From Deinococcus soli (ex Cha et al. 2016) (GTDB taxonomy: Bacteria > Deinococcota > Deinococci > Deinococcales > Deinococcaceae): DNA of 64,000 nucleotides. Position numbers and translations under genes: made by a program. Position 1 is the stretch's first letter. Every line of letters begins with the position of its first letter. The stretch spans positions 496,001 to 560,000 of the forward strand of contig NZ_CP011389.1 in assembly GCF_001007995.1 (NCBI RefSeq), written 5' to 3'. The notes under the pieces were generated by a model, which had not been told where the DNA came from, searched no databases, and saw only the letters and a list, made by a program, of their open reading frames with translations. This document shows, one piece after another, positions 29,699 to 41,413 of the stretch.

Positions 29699-30625
29699 AT
29701 GAACCTTCCCGCCGGGCGGTCACAGACTGCCATGTTCACCGCCTCCGAGGTCGAGGCGCAGACCGGTGTGCCCGCCACGACCCTGCGGCAGTGGGAGCGC
29801 CGCTACGGCTTCCCGCGCCCCGAACGCAGCGCGAACGGGTACCGGCTGTACTCCCCGCACGACGTCGCCGCCATCCAGCGCATGCAGGCGCACCTGAACG
29901 CCGGGGTGCCAGCCAGCCGCGCCGCAGAACTCACGCAGCGTGACCTCGACGCCGTGCCCGACGAGCCCGAGGCCCGGGACGCCGCCGAGTGGTCCCGGCA
30001 GCTCACGCAGGCCCTGATCGGGTCGGACATGGATCAGGCGGGCGCCGTGCTGGGGCAGGTGCATGCGCAGCTGCCCGTCGAGGACGTCCTGACGCACGTG
30101 ATCTCCCCCACCCTGGCCGACATCGGGGCGCGCTGGGAGCGGGGCGAGATCACGGTCGCGCACGAGCATCAGGCCAGCGCGTTCCTGCGGGCGCGCCTGT
30201 CGCACCTGATGGACGTGGCGGGCGTGCAGGAAGGCTTCGGGCCGCTCGTGGTGGCCGCCTGCGCGCCCGGCGAGGAACACGAGCTGGGCCTGATGATGCT
30301 GACCCTGGCCCTGCGGCGCCGCGGCGTGCGGGTCGCGTACCTGGGCGCGAATGTGCCGCTGGGCGACCTGGCGGTGTTCACGCGGCAGCAGGGCGCGCGG
30401 GCAGTGCTGCTGGCCCTGAACGGCGACTGGGCGCTCGGGCCGACCCGCGAGCACCTGCGCGACCTGGACGGCCTGGGCGTGCCGCTGTTCGTGGGCGGCG
30501 CGCTGCTGAACGCGCGGCCCGACCTGGCCGCCGAGCTGGGCGGCACGTACGCCGGGCCGGACGCGCCGCGCGCCGCGCAGCTGATCGCGGCGCACCTGCA
30601 CCGCAACGAGGGGGGTTCAACATGA
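29699..30625 (+). CDS. carH: CarH-type B12-dependent photoreceptor regulator (MerR family)
   Basis: 308 aa. A MerR helix-turn-helix ([20 protein letters not shown]) is followed by a four-helix B12-capping domain and a cobalamin-binding Rossmann domain. The CarH signature W-x9-EH is present as W146, E156 and H157, and the cobalt ligand is H193 in GEEHELGL. Known CarH proteins bind DNA as tetramers with adenosylcobalamin in the dark and release it in light, switching on carotenoid genes. It is divergent from crtD and ubiA. The start is uncertain: 29699 has a CAGAAT box 8 bases upstream; 29732 is the alternative. Confidence 0.9.
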   Translation: MNLPAGRSQTAMFTASEVEAQTGVPATTLRQWERRYGFPRPERSANGYRLYSPHDVAAIQRMQAHLNAGVPASRAAELTQRDLDAVPDEPEARDAAEWSRQLTQALIGSDMDQAGAVLGQVHAQLPVEDVLTHVISPTLADIGARWERGEITVAHEHQASAFLRARLSHLMDVAGVQEGFGPLVVAACAPGEEHELGLMMLTLALRRRGVRVAYLGANVPLGDLAVFTRQQGARAVLLALNGDWALGPTREHLRDLDGLGVPLFVGGALLNARPDLAAELGGTYAGPDAPRAAQLIAAHLHRNEGGST

Positions 30626-31509
30626 GGATTCTGGTGACCGGAGCCAGCGGCTTCGTCGGAAAGGCAGTGGTCAGGCAGCTCGTTCAGGACGGCCATGAGG
30701 TCTGGGCGGGCAGCCGCCGGGGCGAGTCGGTGGGCGGCGCGCGCGGCGTGACGCTGGACGTGACCGACCCGGGCAGCGCCCAGCGCGCCGCCGGGCAGGC
30801 CGACCCGCAGGCGGTCGTGCATCTGGTGGGCATCATTGCGGAAGCCGGGGACCAGACCTTCGAGCGGGTGCATGTGGAAGGCACCCGCAACGTGCTGGCC
30901 GCCACGCCGCGCGGCGCGCGGTACGTGCACATGAGCGCCCTGGGGGCCCGGGAGGACAGCGGCAGCCGGTACTCCAGCAGCAAGGCCCGCGCCGAGGCCC
31001 TGGTGCGGGCCAGCGGGCTGGACTGGACGGTCTTCCAGCCCAGCCTGATCTTCGGGGTGGGGGACGACTTCTTCGGGCGGGTGCTGCGGGAACTCGTGTC
31101 CACGGCGCCGGTCGTGCCGCAGATCGGGGACGGGTCGTTCCCGTTCCGGCCGGTCAGCGTGCAGGACGTCGCGCAGGCCTTCGCGCGCGCCGCCGGCGGC
31201 CGGACCGGGCTGCGCGGCACGTTCGCCCTGACCGGCCCGGAGGAATTCTCGTTCCGGCAGCTGCTGGAGCTGGAACTCGGGGCGCTCGGGAAACGCAAAC
31301 CCATCGTGCCCGTGCCGCTCCCGCTGATGAACCTCGCTGTGCCCCTGATGCAGGTGCTGCCCAGTCCCCCCATCACCCGCGACCAGTACGCGATGCTCAA
31401 GGAAGGCAACACCGCGCCGAACGAACCGGCCCGCAGCACTTTCGACCTGCCGATGCTGCGGCTGCAGGACCACCTGCCGCAGATCGTGCAGGCCGCCTTG
31501 AAGAAGTAG
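30622..31509 (+). CDS. NAD(P)-binding reductase of the NDUFA9/atypical SDR type
   Basis: 295 aa. The Rossmann start [18 protein letters not shown] is followed by [11 protein letters not shown], a YSSSKARAE active-site-like region and FQPSLIFG. These point to atypical short-chain dehydrogenases related to complex I NDUFA9 and YwnB-like epimerases. The ATG overlaps the carH stop as ATGA, so it is made with the light sensor. It may therefore be a light-controlled function, though the substrate is unknown. Confidence 0.85.
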   Translation: MRILVTGASGFVGKAVVRQLVQDGHEVWAGSRRGESVGGARGVTLDVTDPGSAQRAAGQADPQAVVHLVGIIAEAGDQTFERVHVEGTRNVLAATPRGARYVHMSALGAREDSGSRYSSSKARAEALVRASGLDWTVFQPSLIFGVGDDFFGRVLRELVSTAPVVPQIGDGSFPFRPVSVQDVAQAFARAAGGRTGLRGTFALTGPEEFSFRQLLELELGALGKRKPIVPVPLPLMNLAVPLMQVLPSPPITRDQYAMLKEGNTAPNEPARSTFDLPMLRLQDHLPQIVQAALKK

Positions 31510-31524
31510 TCCGCGCCGAACCTT

Positions 31525-31553
31525 GCGCCCCGCCGCTCAGCCCGGTGGGGCGC
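31525..31553 (+). terminator. Terminator of the carH operon
   Basis: GCGCCCC pairs with GGGGCGC (31525-31531 with 31547-31553), followed by GCCCTTT. Confidence 0.65.
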
Positions 31554-31604
31554 GCCCTTTACCCCTGCGTCATACGGGACTACAGTGACTCGCCTTCAAC
31601 GTGG

Positions 31605-31690
31605 TCGCGTTCCGTTGTCCCCTCTCCACCTGTGGGACTCGAAGAGCTGCGGAGCAGAGAGAGAGGGACTCGCAGAGCTGCGCAGCAGTG
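31605..31690. repeat. Interspersed intergenic repeat, double copy
   Basis: Two 22-base units at 31634-31655 and 31665-31686 share GGGACTCGnAGAGCTGCG followed by nAGC. Related units occur at 41329-41350 and 44731-44752. In three places the unit follows a TCCGTnnTCCC-like stretch. All copies are intergenic. Confidence 0.55.
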
Positions 31691-31761
31691 GAGCGACAGA
31701 GCGGAAGGGTGAGGGGGCCACCGGGCGACTCCGACTGACGTTGAATCACTTGAATCCCGTA

Positions 31762-32307
31762 TCAGCTCAGGGTGCGGGGCAGGTCCTGCAGGGCGATGAC
31801 GTCCAGGGTGGGCGTGCCCTGCCGGAACGCGGCGAGGTACCCGCTGACGGTGCCGCCCGCCCGCTCGACCAGCCGGGCGAGGGCCTGGGCGGTGCCGCCA
31901 CTGGCGACGACGTCCTGCACGATGGTCACGCGCTTGCCGTTCAGGCGCTCGGCGTGCGGGCCGTCCAGCCAGAGGGTCTCGGCGACGCCCAGGGTCATGC
32001 TGGGCACGTCCTGAATCAGGGGCTGCTGCATGTACGTGCGGCGTTTCTTGCGCGCACACACGTACGGCAGGCCCGAGCGGTCACTCAGTTCGTGCGTCAG
32101 CGGCAGGGCGTTCGTGACGACGGTCAGGAGCACCTCGGTCCCTGCCGGGATCAGGGCGACCATCTCCTGCGCGACGGCCTTGGTGAACTCGCTGTCCCCG
32201 ATGAATTCCACCAGGGGCACGCGGCCCATGCCGCCCGCGCGGACGGTGGGGAGGGTGCGGCTTACGTCGCCGATGGTGACGGTCAGTTCCTGCGGGGCTG
32301 TGGTCAT
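31762..32307 (-). CDS. Phosphoribosyltransferase-family protein with an altered PRPP motif
   Basis: 181 aa. The fold follows adenine/xanthine-type phosphoribosyltransferases, with [20 protein letters not shown] as the PRPP loop. The first acidic residue of the usual DD/ED pair is Q here, so catalysis may be changed and the protein may be a regulator or act on another substrate. It is a paralogue of the next gene. A TAGCCT box lies 5 bases before the ATG (leaderless), so each copy has its own promoter. Confidence 0.8.
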   Translation of the reverse strand: MTTAPQELTVTIGDVSRTLPTVRAGGMGRVPLVEFIGDSEFTKAVAQEMVALIPAGTEVLLTVVTNALPLTHELSDRSGLPYVCARKKRRTYMQQPLIQDVPSMTLGVAETLWLDGPHAERLNGKRVTIVQDVVASGGTAQALARLVERAGGTVSGYLAAFRQGTPTLDVIALQDLPRTLS

Positions 32308-32366
32308 GGCTCAGGCTAACGCACGTTGGTCAGCCGAGGTCGGCAGGACCGGACGACACGGCAGGA

Positions 32367-32387
32367 CCCCCTCCGCATGGGAGGGGG
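32367..32387 (-). terminator. Hairpin between two phosphoribosyltransferase genes
   Basis: CCCCCTCC and GGAGGGGG form an 8-bp stem (32367-32374 with 32380-32387) with a 5-base loop, between the end of the upstream paralogue (32403) and the promoter of the next. Confidence 0.6.
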
Positions 32388-32402
32388 CCATGAGGGGAGC
32401 GT

Positions 32403-32933
32403 TTACTTGAACAGGGGCAGGTGGCCCAGCGCGGTCACTTCGGGGCGTTCCTGCCCTTCGGTGAACACGGCGACGACCGCCGCGACTTCCCCGCCGACTT
32501 CCTCGATGATCTGGCGGATGGAGTGCAGGGTGCCGCCGCTGGAGACCACGTCGTCCACGATGGCGACCTTGCGCCCTTTGATCTTCTGCACGTCGAAGCC
32601 GTCGAGGACCAGCAGCTGCGGTTTGCCGGTGGTGATGCTGACGACCTCGCGGGCGACGGGGTCGACCATGTAGGGCTTCTGGGTCTTGCGGATGACGATG
32701 TACGGCTTGCCGCTTTCCCGGCTGATGACGTGCGCGAGGCTCAGCGCCTTGACTTCGGGCGTGACGAGCACGTCGATGTCGGCGGGGAGTTTCTGCGCAA
32801 GTTCGCGTCCGGCTTCCTCGGTGACGTCGGTGTCGCCGAGCATGTTGAACAGGGCGACCTTGATGTCCGGGGAGACCGGCACGATGGGCAGGTCGCGGGT
32901 CACGCGACCGATCTGAACCTTGAACGTGTCCAC
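32403..32933 (-). CDS. Phosphoribosyltransferase (APRT-like)
   Basis: 176 aa. The canonical PRPP motif [17 protein letters not shown] has both aspartates. [15 protein letters not shown] and [16 protein letters not shown] match adenine/xanthine phosphoribosyltransferase relatives. It could salvage a purine base, but the exact base cannot be read from sequence. The GTG start has a TACACT box 7 bases upstream (leaderless); the frame upstream to 33080 overlaps the divergent gene's start and is non-coding. Confidence 0.85.
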   Translation of the reverse strand: MDTFKVQIGRVTRDLPIVPVSPDIKVALFNMLGDTDVTEEAGRELAQKLPADIDVLVTPEVKALSLAHVISRESGKPYIVIRKTQKPYMVDPVAREVVSITTGKPQLLVLDGFDVQKIKGRKVAIVDDVVSSGGTLHSIRQIIEEVGGEVAAVVAVFTEGQERPEVTALGHLPLFK

Positions 32934-32998
32934 TTGACGCAGTGTAACGCGCGGCGGCGTGGGCGGGGTGACCCGGCCGCTGTCCGTACAGTAGGGGG

Positions 32999-33957
32999 GT
33001 GAAGGCGTGGTGGCGGGGCGGGGTGGCGGCAGGGGCACTGGCGGCGGCACTGCTGGGTGCGGGCGGCGCGGGCGCAGCATCGACCGGGCCGTTCGGGATC
33101 GAGGTGCGGTTCCTGGGCGCGCCGCTGGGGGCCGCGCCGCGCTCGGCGGTGAACGAGGCGGCGCGGCGGGTGTCGGCGCTGATCGCGTCGCCGTTCGAGC
33201 CCGTGCGGGTGGACGTCCCGGCGGGCGAGTGCGACCGGGGGCTGCCCGCGCTGCGGGGCCGCCTGACGCGGCTGGTGGTGTTCGTACGCGTGAAGCGGCT
33301 GGATGACGACCTGTACGCGACCGGGATGCCCTGTGACCTGCATGACGGGTCGTTCCTGCCGATCTACGGCGTGGTGGACCTGAACAGCTCGGGGCTGTCG
33401 GATCTGCCGCGCACGGACGTGCTGGACACGATGATTCACGAGTTCCTGCATGTGCTGGGCGTGGGGACGCTGTGGGAGCGGGACGCGCGGGTGTCGCTGA
33501 GTGGCGAGCAGGATGAGCGGGTGTTCCTGAGGCGGCAGGGAAAGATCACGCTGTACGTGGCGCCCCGCGCAGTGGCGGCCTTCCGGGCGCTGGGCGGCCA
33601 GGGCGCGGGCATTCCCCTGGATCCGGACCTGGGGCACTGGGCGGGGGGGTCGTGTGTTCGGAGGTGCTGTCCGGTTCGTCCGGGGAGTACACGGGGCGGC
33701 TCAATCCGGTGAGTCCGCTGACGCTGGGCGCGCTGGAGGACCTGGGGTACCGGGTGCAGGCGGGCAGGGCCGCGCCGTTCCGGCTGCCGGTGGGGGCCTG
33801 CCCGGTGCAGGCGGACTCGCCGGCCGTGCCTGCCGGGGGCTTTGCGAGCTGCGCGGCGGCGCGGGCGGCGGGGGCGGCGCTGCCGCTGCGGTGGGGGCAG
33901 CCGGGCTACCGGCCGGGCCTGGACGGGGACGGGGATGGACTGGCCTGCGAACGCTGA
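32999..33957 (+). pseudogene. Frameshifted secreted metallopeptidase with Excalibur domain
   Basis: The first frame (GTG at 32999, signal peptide, 237 codons) carries the zinc motif [13 protein letters not shown] of leishmanolysin-like peptidases and goes out of frame at a run of seven G (33643-33649). The -1 frame then resumes with VVCSEVLSGSSGEYTG and SPLTLGALEDLGYRV, the expected C-terminal part, and ends in an Excalibur calcium-binding domain (DGDGDGLACER). One more G would restore a single protein of about 319 residues. It could be a pseudogene, slippage, phase variation, or a sequencing error. TACAGT stands 6 bases before the start. Confidence 0.75.
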
Positions 33958-34048
33958 CGGGCCGGGGGCGGGGCTGTCCGGACAGGTGCGGGTGAATGTC
34001 TAATTGTTGACTTGTTTTGTCGCCCATAAAGGTTTACCTTTTTTGTCA

Positions 34049-34501
34049 ATGATTGCCTCCGCCCCCACCCGTCAGCCCACGCGCACGGACCTGAGCGCGC
34101 TGAAGTTCAATCAGGTCACGGTGGTGTTCGTGACGCTGCTGGCCGTGATCCTGACCGTCCCGGCCCTGACGCTGGTGCTAGGCGCGGCCATGCTGGTCGG
34201 GGCCGTCATACCCGACCTCTCCCCCATGCGCGCCGCGTACCGCCTGCTGGGGCCCGCGCTGGGCCTCAAGCCCGAGGTCGTCGAGGAAGACCCCCGCGCG
34301 CACCACTTCGCGCAGGGCGTGGGCGGCAGCTTCCTGCTGGCCTCCGCGAGCTTTACACTGGCGGGTCGCCCCGTCGTCGGGGCGGTGCTGGGCGTGATCG
34401 TGATCGCCCTGGCCGTTCTGAACCTCTCCCAGAAGATCTGCGTGGGGTGCGTGATGTACTTCCAGTACCGCCGCCTCCGTTACCAGCTGCTCAAACGCTA
34501 A
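34049..34501 (+). CDS. DUF4395 family membrane protein
   Basis: 150 aa with about four hydrophobic helices and the conserved C-terminal KICVGCVMYFQYRRLRYQLL. The family often occurs with thioredoxin- or rhodanese-related and sulfur genes; the function is unknown. It begins the sulfate-assimilation run, ending 9 bases before the sulfite reductase start. The start at 34049 has a TACCTT box 8 bases upstream and TTGTTT 17 bases before that, one of the few readable -35 elements here. Confidence 0.83.
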   Translation: MIASAPTRQPTRTDLSALKFNQVTVVFVTLLAVILTVPALTLVLGAAMLVGAVIPDLSPMRAAYRLLGPALGLKPEVVEEDPRAHHFAQGVGGSFLLASASFTLAGRPVVGAVLGVIVIALAVLNLSQKICVGCVMYFQYRRLRYQLLKR

Positions 34502-34510
34502 GGACCCATC

Positions 34511-36078
<1,568 letters not shown>

Positions 36079-36082
<4 letters not shown>

Positions 36083-36611
36083 CCGCCGTGGCCGAGCAGG
36101 CCGTGGGGACGGGCCGCGTGGTGTGGCTGACCGGCCTCAGCGGCGCCGGGAAAAGCACCCTGGCGAGTGCCCTGCACGAGGAACTCCTGGCCCGCGGCGT
36201 GGCCGTCGAGCTGCTGGACGGCGACGCGGTGCGCGAGAACCTCAGCAAGGGCCTGGGCTTCTCGAAGGCCGACCGGGACACGAACGTGCGCCGCATCGGC
36301 TTCGTGGCGGGCCTGCTCGCCAAACACGGCGTGACGGTCCTGGTCAGCGCGATCAGCCCCTACGCCGACACGCGCCGCGAGGTGCTGGCCGGCCTGCCGG
36401 ACGCGCTGGAGGTCTTCGTGGACGCCCCGCTGGACGTCGTGACGGCGCGGGACGTGAAGGGCCTGTACCTGAAGGCGATCGCCGGGGAGATCCCGCACTT
36501 CACCGGGGTCAGCGATCCCTACGAGGCGCCCGAGAGCCCGGACCTGCACCTGCGCACCGACCGCATCAGCGTCGAGGACGGTGTGCGGCAGCTGCTGGAG
36601 AAACTGGGCGT

Positions 36612-36615
<4 letters not shown>
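36079..36615 (+). CDS. cysC: Adenylyl-sulfate kinase
   Basis: 178 aa. It phosphorylates APS to PAPS. The P-loop GLSGAGKS is at about residues 17-24, followed by [31 protein letters not shown], the family core. The lid region [12 protein letters not shown] is intact. The GTG start overlaps the sir stop and its own stop overlaps cysH as ATGA. The four-gene run sir-cysC-cysH-sat is one transcription unit or two. Confidence 0.94.
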
Positions 36616-37295
<680 letters not shown>

Positions 37296-37394
37296 CGCGC
37301 CGCTGTTGACCTCCGCGCCCTGTACCGCCGCCTGAACCCTGAGCGGCCTCTCCTGCCCCGAATAGTTGAGTCTTTTCATCAAGAGGTCCGACCC

Positions 37395-38561
37395 ATGACG
37401 ATCCTGCTGCCCACCACCTCCACCCTCCCCAGCCCCCTCGGCGGCACCCTCGTGAATGGCGTGCGCCGCGCCGGCCACGACTTCGATCCGGCGGAACTCG
37501 CCGCGCTGCCGCGCCTGAACATCGGCGAGCGCACCCTGGCCGACCTGGAGATGCTCGCCACCGGCGCGTACTCCCCCCTGACCGGCTTCGTGAATGAGGC
37601 GGACTACCTCTCGGTCATCGAGCGGCTGCGCCTCGCGGACGGCACGCCCTGGAGCATCCCGATCACGCTGCCCGTGAGCGCCGAGCACGCCGGGCTGCGC
37701 GGGCGCGTGGTCCTGAGCTTCGAGGGTCAGGACGTGGGCTGGGTGGACGTGCAGGAGGCCTATACGGCCCGTAAGGCCTGGGAGGCGCGCGAGGTGTACC
37801 GCACCGAGGACGGGACGCACCCCGGCGTGGCGGCGCTGTACGCGCAGGGTGACTTCAACCTGGCCGGGCCGGTCGCGCTGTTCGAGGTGCCCAGGGGCCA
37901 CTTCCCCCGCCACCACCGCACGCCCGCCGAGGTGCGCGAGGTGATCGAGGCGCGCGGCTGGCGCTCTGCGGTGGCGTTCCAGACCCGCAACCCCATCCAC
38001 CGCGCGCACGAGTACCTGCAGAAGGTGGCGCTGGAACTCGTGGACGGGCTGCTGCTGCACCCGCTGGTCGGCACGACCAAGGGCGACGACGTGCCCGCCG
38101 CCACCCGCGTGCAGGCGTACGAGGTGCTGCTGGAGGGCTACTACCCGCAGGCCCGCACGCTGCTCAGCGTGTACCCGGCGGCCATGCGCTACGCCGGGCC
38201 GCGCGAGGCGATCCTGCACGCCCTGTCGCGGCGGAACTACGGCGTGACGCACTTCATCGTGGGCCGCGATCACGCGGGCGTCGGCAGCTACTACGGCACG
38301 TACGACGCGCAGGAGATCTTCAGCGCGTACACGCCGGAGGAACTGGGCGTGCAGATCCTGAAGTTCGAGCACACCTTCTACTGCAACTCCTGCGGGCAGC
38401 TCGTCAGCCCCCGCACCTGCCCGCACGACAGCTCCCACCACCTCGTGCTGAGCGGCACGAAGGTCCGCGAGAAGCTGCGCGCCGGGGAGAACCTGCCCGC
38501 CGAGTTCACCCGGCCCGAGGTGGCCGAGGTGCTCCGCGCCGCGTACGCCGACAAGGCGTAA
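37395..38561 (+). CDS. sat: Sulfate adenylyltransferase
   Basis: 388 aa, the monofunctional bacterial/archaeal type. It makes APS from ATP and sulfate. Active-site motifs are [13 protein letters not shown] and [12 protein letters not shown]; a zinc-binding element follows ([15 protein letters not shown]). No APS-kinase domain is fused; that activity comes from cysC upstream. AAGAGG stands before the ATG. The 99-base gap after cysH has a TTGACC hexamer at about 37310 but no matching -10 box. Confidence 0.95.
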   Translation: MTILLPTTSTLPSPLGGTLVNGVRRAGHDFDPAELAALPRLNIGERTLADLEMLATGAYSPLTGFVNEADYLSVIERLRLADGTPWSIPITLPVSAEHAGLRGRVVLSFEGQDVGWVDVQEAYTARKAWEAREVYRTEDGTHPGVAALYAQGDFNLAGPVALFEVPRGHFPRHHRTPAEVREVIEARGWRSAVAFQTRNPIHRAHEYLQKVALELVDGLLLHPLVGTTKGDDVPAATRVQAYEVLLEGYYPQARTLLSVYPAAMRYAGPREAILHALSRRNYGVTHFIVGRDHAGVGSYYGTYDAQEIFSAYTPEELGVQILKFEHTFYCNSCGQLVSPRTCPHDSSHHLVLSGTKVREKLRAGENLPAEFTRPEVAEVLRAAYADKA

Positions 38562-38587
38562 GCCCCGAGCTGAAGGAAACCTGAAGA

Positions 38588-38603
38588 GACGGTGGGCACC
38601 GTC
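38588..38603. promoter_or_regulatory. Palindrome between sat and the sulfonate-type ABC operon
   Basis: GACGGTG and CACCGTC form a 7-bp perfect inverted repeat around GG, 56 bases before the binding-protein ATG. No T-tract follows, so an operator is more likely than a terminator. Confidence 0.4.
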
Positions 38604-38659
38604 ACACGCGCGCGCCCGCCGTCCCGCTTGAAATGCAGCATCCCACCCCGGAGGGCCCC

Positions 38660-39610
38660 ATGACCCGACTCACCCTACCCACCCTGCTGACGCTGAGCCT
38701 GCTGACCACCGCCGCCGCCCAGGACGCCCAGACCGTGCGCCTGGGCTTCTTCCCCAACCTCACGCACGCGCCCGCGCTGGTGGGACTGGAACGCGGCACC
38801 TTCCAGAAAGCCCTGGGCAAGGTGAAGCTGGACGCCAAGGAATTCGTGTCCGGCACCACCCTGACCGAGGCCTTCGCCGCCGGGCAGATCGACATCGCGT
38901 ACGTGGGCCCGGGCCCGGCCATCAACGCCGCCGGGCGCGGCATGCCCGTGCAGTTCCTGGCGGGGGCCAGCGAAGCGGGCGCGGTGCTGGTCGTGCGCAA
39001 GGACAGCGGCATCAAGTCGTACAGGGATCTGGCCGGGAAGCTCGTCGCCGTGCCCAGCCTGGGGAACACACAGGACATCAGCCTGCGGCACATCCTGAAC
39101 GAGAACGGCCTGAAGTCCAAGACGGACGGCGGGAACGTCACCATCACGCCCGTCGCACCAGTTGACGTGCTGGCCGCCTTCGCCGCCAAGCGCGTGGAGG
39201 CCACGCTGGTCCCCGAACCCTGGGGCGCGGCCCTCGAAGCCCAGGGCCACAAGGTCATCGGAACCGAGAAGACCGTCTGGCGCGACGGGAAATACCCCAC
39301 GACCGTCGTGATCGTGAACGCGAAGTTCGCGCAGGCCAACCCGCAGCTCGTCGCGGCGTTCCTGAAAGCGCACACCGAGGCGGTGGCGTTCATCAACAAG
39401 AGCCCTGTGGGTGCACAGACGGCCGTGAACGCACAGCTGCTCAAACTCACGGGGGCGAAACTCGACCCGCGCGTGCTCCAGCGGGCCTTCTCCAGAACGC
39501 GTTTCACGACCAGCCTCGACCTGGCCGCACTGACCGAGTACGCCAAGTTGAACGTGGAAGCCGGGTACGCCCGCAGCGCGCCGGACCTCGCGCCGTTCAT
39601 CCGCAAGTGA
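38660..39610 (+). CDS. ABC transporter substrate-binding protein, SsuA/NMT1 type
   Basis: 316 aa with a signal peptide ([22 protein letters not shown]). The mature protein starts [21 protein letters not shown] and contains [19 protein letters not shown], both typical of the sulfonate/nitrate/taurine group. Placed straight after sulfate-assimilation genes, an organic or inorganic sulfur compound is the likely ligand. GGAGG precedes the ATG. Permease and ATPase follow. Confidence 0.88.
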   Translation: MTRLTLPTLLTLSLLTTAAAQDAQTVRLGFFPNLTHAPALVGLERGTFQKALGKVKLDAKEFVSGTTLTEAFAAGQIDIAYVGPGPAINAAGRGMPVQFLAGASEAGAVLVVRKDSGIKSYRDLAGKLVAVPSLGNTQDISLRHILNENGLKSKTDGGNVTITPVAPVDVLAAFAAKRVEATLVPEPWGAALEAQGHKVIGTEKTVWRDGKYPTTVVIVNAKFAQANPQLVAAFLKAHTEAVAFINKSPVGAQTAVNAQLLKLTGAKLDPRVLQRAFSRTRFTTSLDLAALTEYAKLNVEAGYARSAPDLAPFIRK

Positions 39611-39628
39611 CCTCGGGGAGGAACCGAT

Positions 39629-40465
39629 ATGACCGCCCTCTCCCCTGACCTCCAACCCACCCGCGCCGCCCAGGGCCAGAACCGCTGGCAGACCCTGGTC
39701 ACCCAGCTGGCAGGCCTGCTGGTCATCCTGGGCGCGTGGTGGCTGGTCACCGACGTGTTCAAGCTGTACCCGCCGTACGTGTTCCCCGGCCCGAAAGCCG
39801 TGTGGACCGAGATCAGCTACGGCCTGTGGGGCACCGGCCCGCAGGACGGCAAGCTGCTGTCCGCCATCGGCGGAAGCCTGCGCCGCGTCCTGACCGGGTA
39901 CGTGATCGCCGTGCTGCTGGGCGTCGTGGTGGGCCTGATGATGGGCGCGTGGCGACCGCTGCGCACCACGCTGGGCGCGTACCTGACCGGCATCCAGAGC
40001 GTCCCCAGCATCGCGTTCGTGCCGTTCGCGATCCTGTTCCTGGGTCTGAACGAACGCGCGGTGCTGTTCGTGGTCATCCTGGAAGGTTTCATTCCAGTGG
40101 CGTTGGCGGTGTCCGGCGCGCTGCTGAACGTGCCCCCGGCGCTGCGCGTGGCGGGCCGCACCCTGGGGGCCAGTTCGCTGGGCCTGATCGTGCGCGTGCT
40201 GCTGCCCGCCAGCGTGCCCAGCATCCTGACCGGACTGCGCACCGCCTGGAGCTTCGCGTGGCGCGCCCTGGTCGGCGGAGAGCTGCTGATCGCCGGGGCC
40301 GCCAGCCTGGGCGAGCAGCTGGAGATCGGCCGCAACACCGCGAATGTGGCGCTGGTGCTGGCGACGATCATCATCATCGGCGTGATCGGCGGGCTGTTCG
40401 ACTCGCTGTTGCGCGCCGCCGAGGGCCGCGTCCGGCGCGACTACGGCCTGGAGGTGCCACAATGA
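39629..40465 (+). CDS. ABC transporter permease, SsuC type
   Basis: 278 aa with about six helices and the EAA-like loop [30 protein letters not shown] that docks to the ATPase. It belongs to the BPD_transp_1 family, in the sulfonate/nitrate subgroup. GGGGAGG lies upstream. Its stop overlaps the ATPase gene as ATGA. Together with the binding protein it makes a complete importer. Confidence 0.9.
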   Translation: MTALSPDLQPTRAAQGQNRWQTLVTQLAGLLVILGAWWLVTDVFKLYPPYVFPGPKAVWTEISYGLWGTGPQDGKLLSAIGGSLRRVLTGYVIAVLLGVVVGLMMGAWRPLRTTLGAYLTGIQSVPSIAFVPFAILFLGLNERAVLFVVILEGFIPVALAVSGALLNVPPALRVAGRTLGASSLGLIVRVLLPASVPSILTGLRTAWSFAWRALVGGELLIAGAASLGEQLEIGRNTANVALVLATIIIIGVIGGLFDSLLRAAEGRVRRDYGLEVPQ

Positions 40466-41211
40466 CCACCACCATGAACCGCGCTGCTGCCGCCCCCCGC
40501 ACCGCCGAACGTGGCGGCGCGCCCCTGAGTCTGGACGGCGTGACGTACCACTACCAGGGCCGCCGCGCGGCAGGCGCGGGTGTCGGCCCCCTGAACCTGG
40601 ACGTGCCGGGCGGTGAGTTCCTGTGCGTCGTCGGGCCGTCCGGCAGCGGCAAGAGCACCCTGCTGAGCCTCCTGGCGGGCTTCCTGAAACCCCAGCGCGG
40701 CCAGATCACCCTGGGGGGCGAGGTCGTGCGCGGTCCGCACCCCCGCCTGACGCTGGTGCAGCAGGAGGCCGCGCTGTTCCCCTGGCTGACCGTCTCTGGG
40801 AACGTCGCCTTCGGCCTGCGCGGCGTGCCCCGCGCTGAACGCGACGCGCGCGTGCAGGACGCGCTGCGTCAGGTGGGCCTGGACGGGTACGGCCCGCGCC
40901 GCCCGCACGAACTCAGCGGCGGGCAGCGCCAGCGCGTCGCCCTGGCCCGCGCCCTGGTCACCCACCCGGGCCTGCTGCTGCTCGACGAGCCGTTCAGCGC
41001 CCTGGACCACGCCACCCGCACCGCCCTGGCTGACGAACTGCTGACCCTCTGGCGGCAGTCCGGCGTGACCGTCGTGTTCGTCACGCACCAGCTGGAGGAA
41101 GCCCTGCACCTCGGGCAGCGGGTCGTGGCCCTGCGCGGCGGTCAGGTGGCGCTGGACGCCCCCGCCGCGCAGACGAGCGTGGATGACCTCAAACGCCTGC
41201 TGGGCGAGTAG
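40462..41211 (+). CDS. ABC transporter ATP-binding protein, SsuB type
   Basis: 249 aa. Walker [10 protein letters not shown], the Q-loop [13 protein letters not shown], signature [16 protein letters not shown] and Walker [13 protein letters not shown] are all intact. This is the ATPase of the importer encoded upstream, with which it overlaps by four bases. A 14-bp hairpin ends the operon. Confidence 0.93.
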   Translation: MTTTMNRAAAAPRTAERGGAPLSLDGVTYHYQGRRAAGAGVGPLNLDVPGGEFLCVVGPSGSGKSTLLSLLAGFLKPQRGQITLGGEVVRGPHPRLTLVQQEAALFPWLTVSGNVAFGLRGVPRAERDARVQDALRQVGLDGYGPRRPHELSGGQRQRVALARALVTHPGLLLLDEPFSALDHATRTALADELLTLWRQSGVTVVFVTHQLEEALHLGQRVVALRGGQVALDAPAAQTSVDDLKRLLGE

Positions 41212-41230
41212 CCCAACCCGCAGACCCGAG

Positions 41231-41263
41231 GCGGCGCCCTCTGCTCCCGGCAGAGGGCGCCGC
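41231..41263 (+). terminator. Terminator of the SsuABC-like operon
   Basis: Perfect 14-bp stem (41231-41244 with 41250-41263), 5-base loop, followed by TTCCGTCT. Confidence 0.8.
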
Positions 41264-41310
41264 TTCCGTCTGGTACGGGGTTCCCATGACTGGGATCACG
41301 GGTGCTCACG

Positions 41311-41350
41311 CTCCGTTCTTCCCAATGTGGGATTCGCAGAGGTGCGGAGC
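41311..41350. repeat. Interspersed intergenic repeat, single copy
   Basis: CTCCGTTCTTCCCAATGT precedes a 22-base unit beginning GGGATTCGCAGAGGTGCGG at 41329. It matches the two units near 31.64 kb with only a few changes. Confidence 0.5.
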
Positions 41351-41413
41351 GACGCGACGAATGAGGGGACCTCGGGCCTGCCCTGACCGGCGTGACATCA
41401 ACAGAGTCCCGGG

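Noticed and set aside
29732..30625. Shorter carH start at [10 protein letters not shown]
   Set aside because: Plausible from family alignments, but it has neither a ribosome site nor a -10 box at the right distance, so the 29699 ATG was preferred; left open in the entry.
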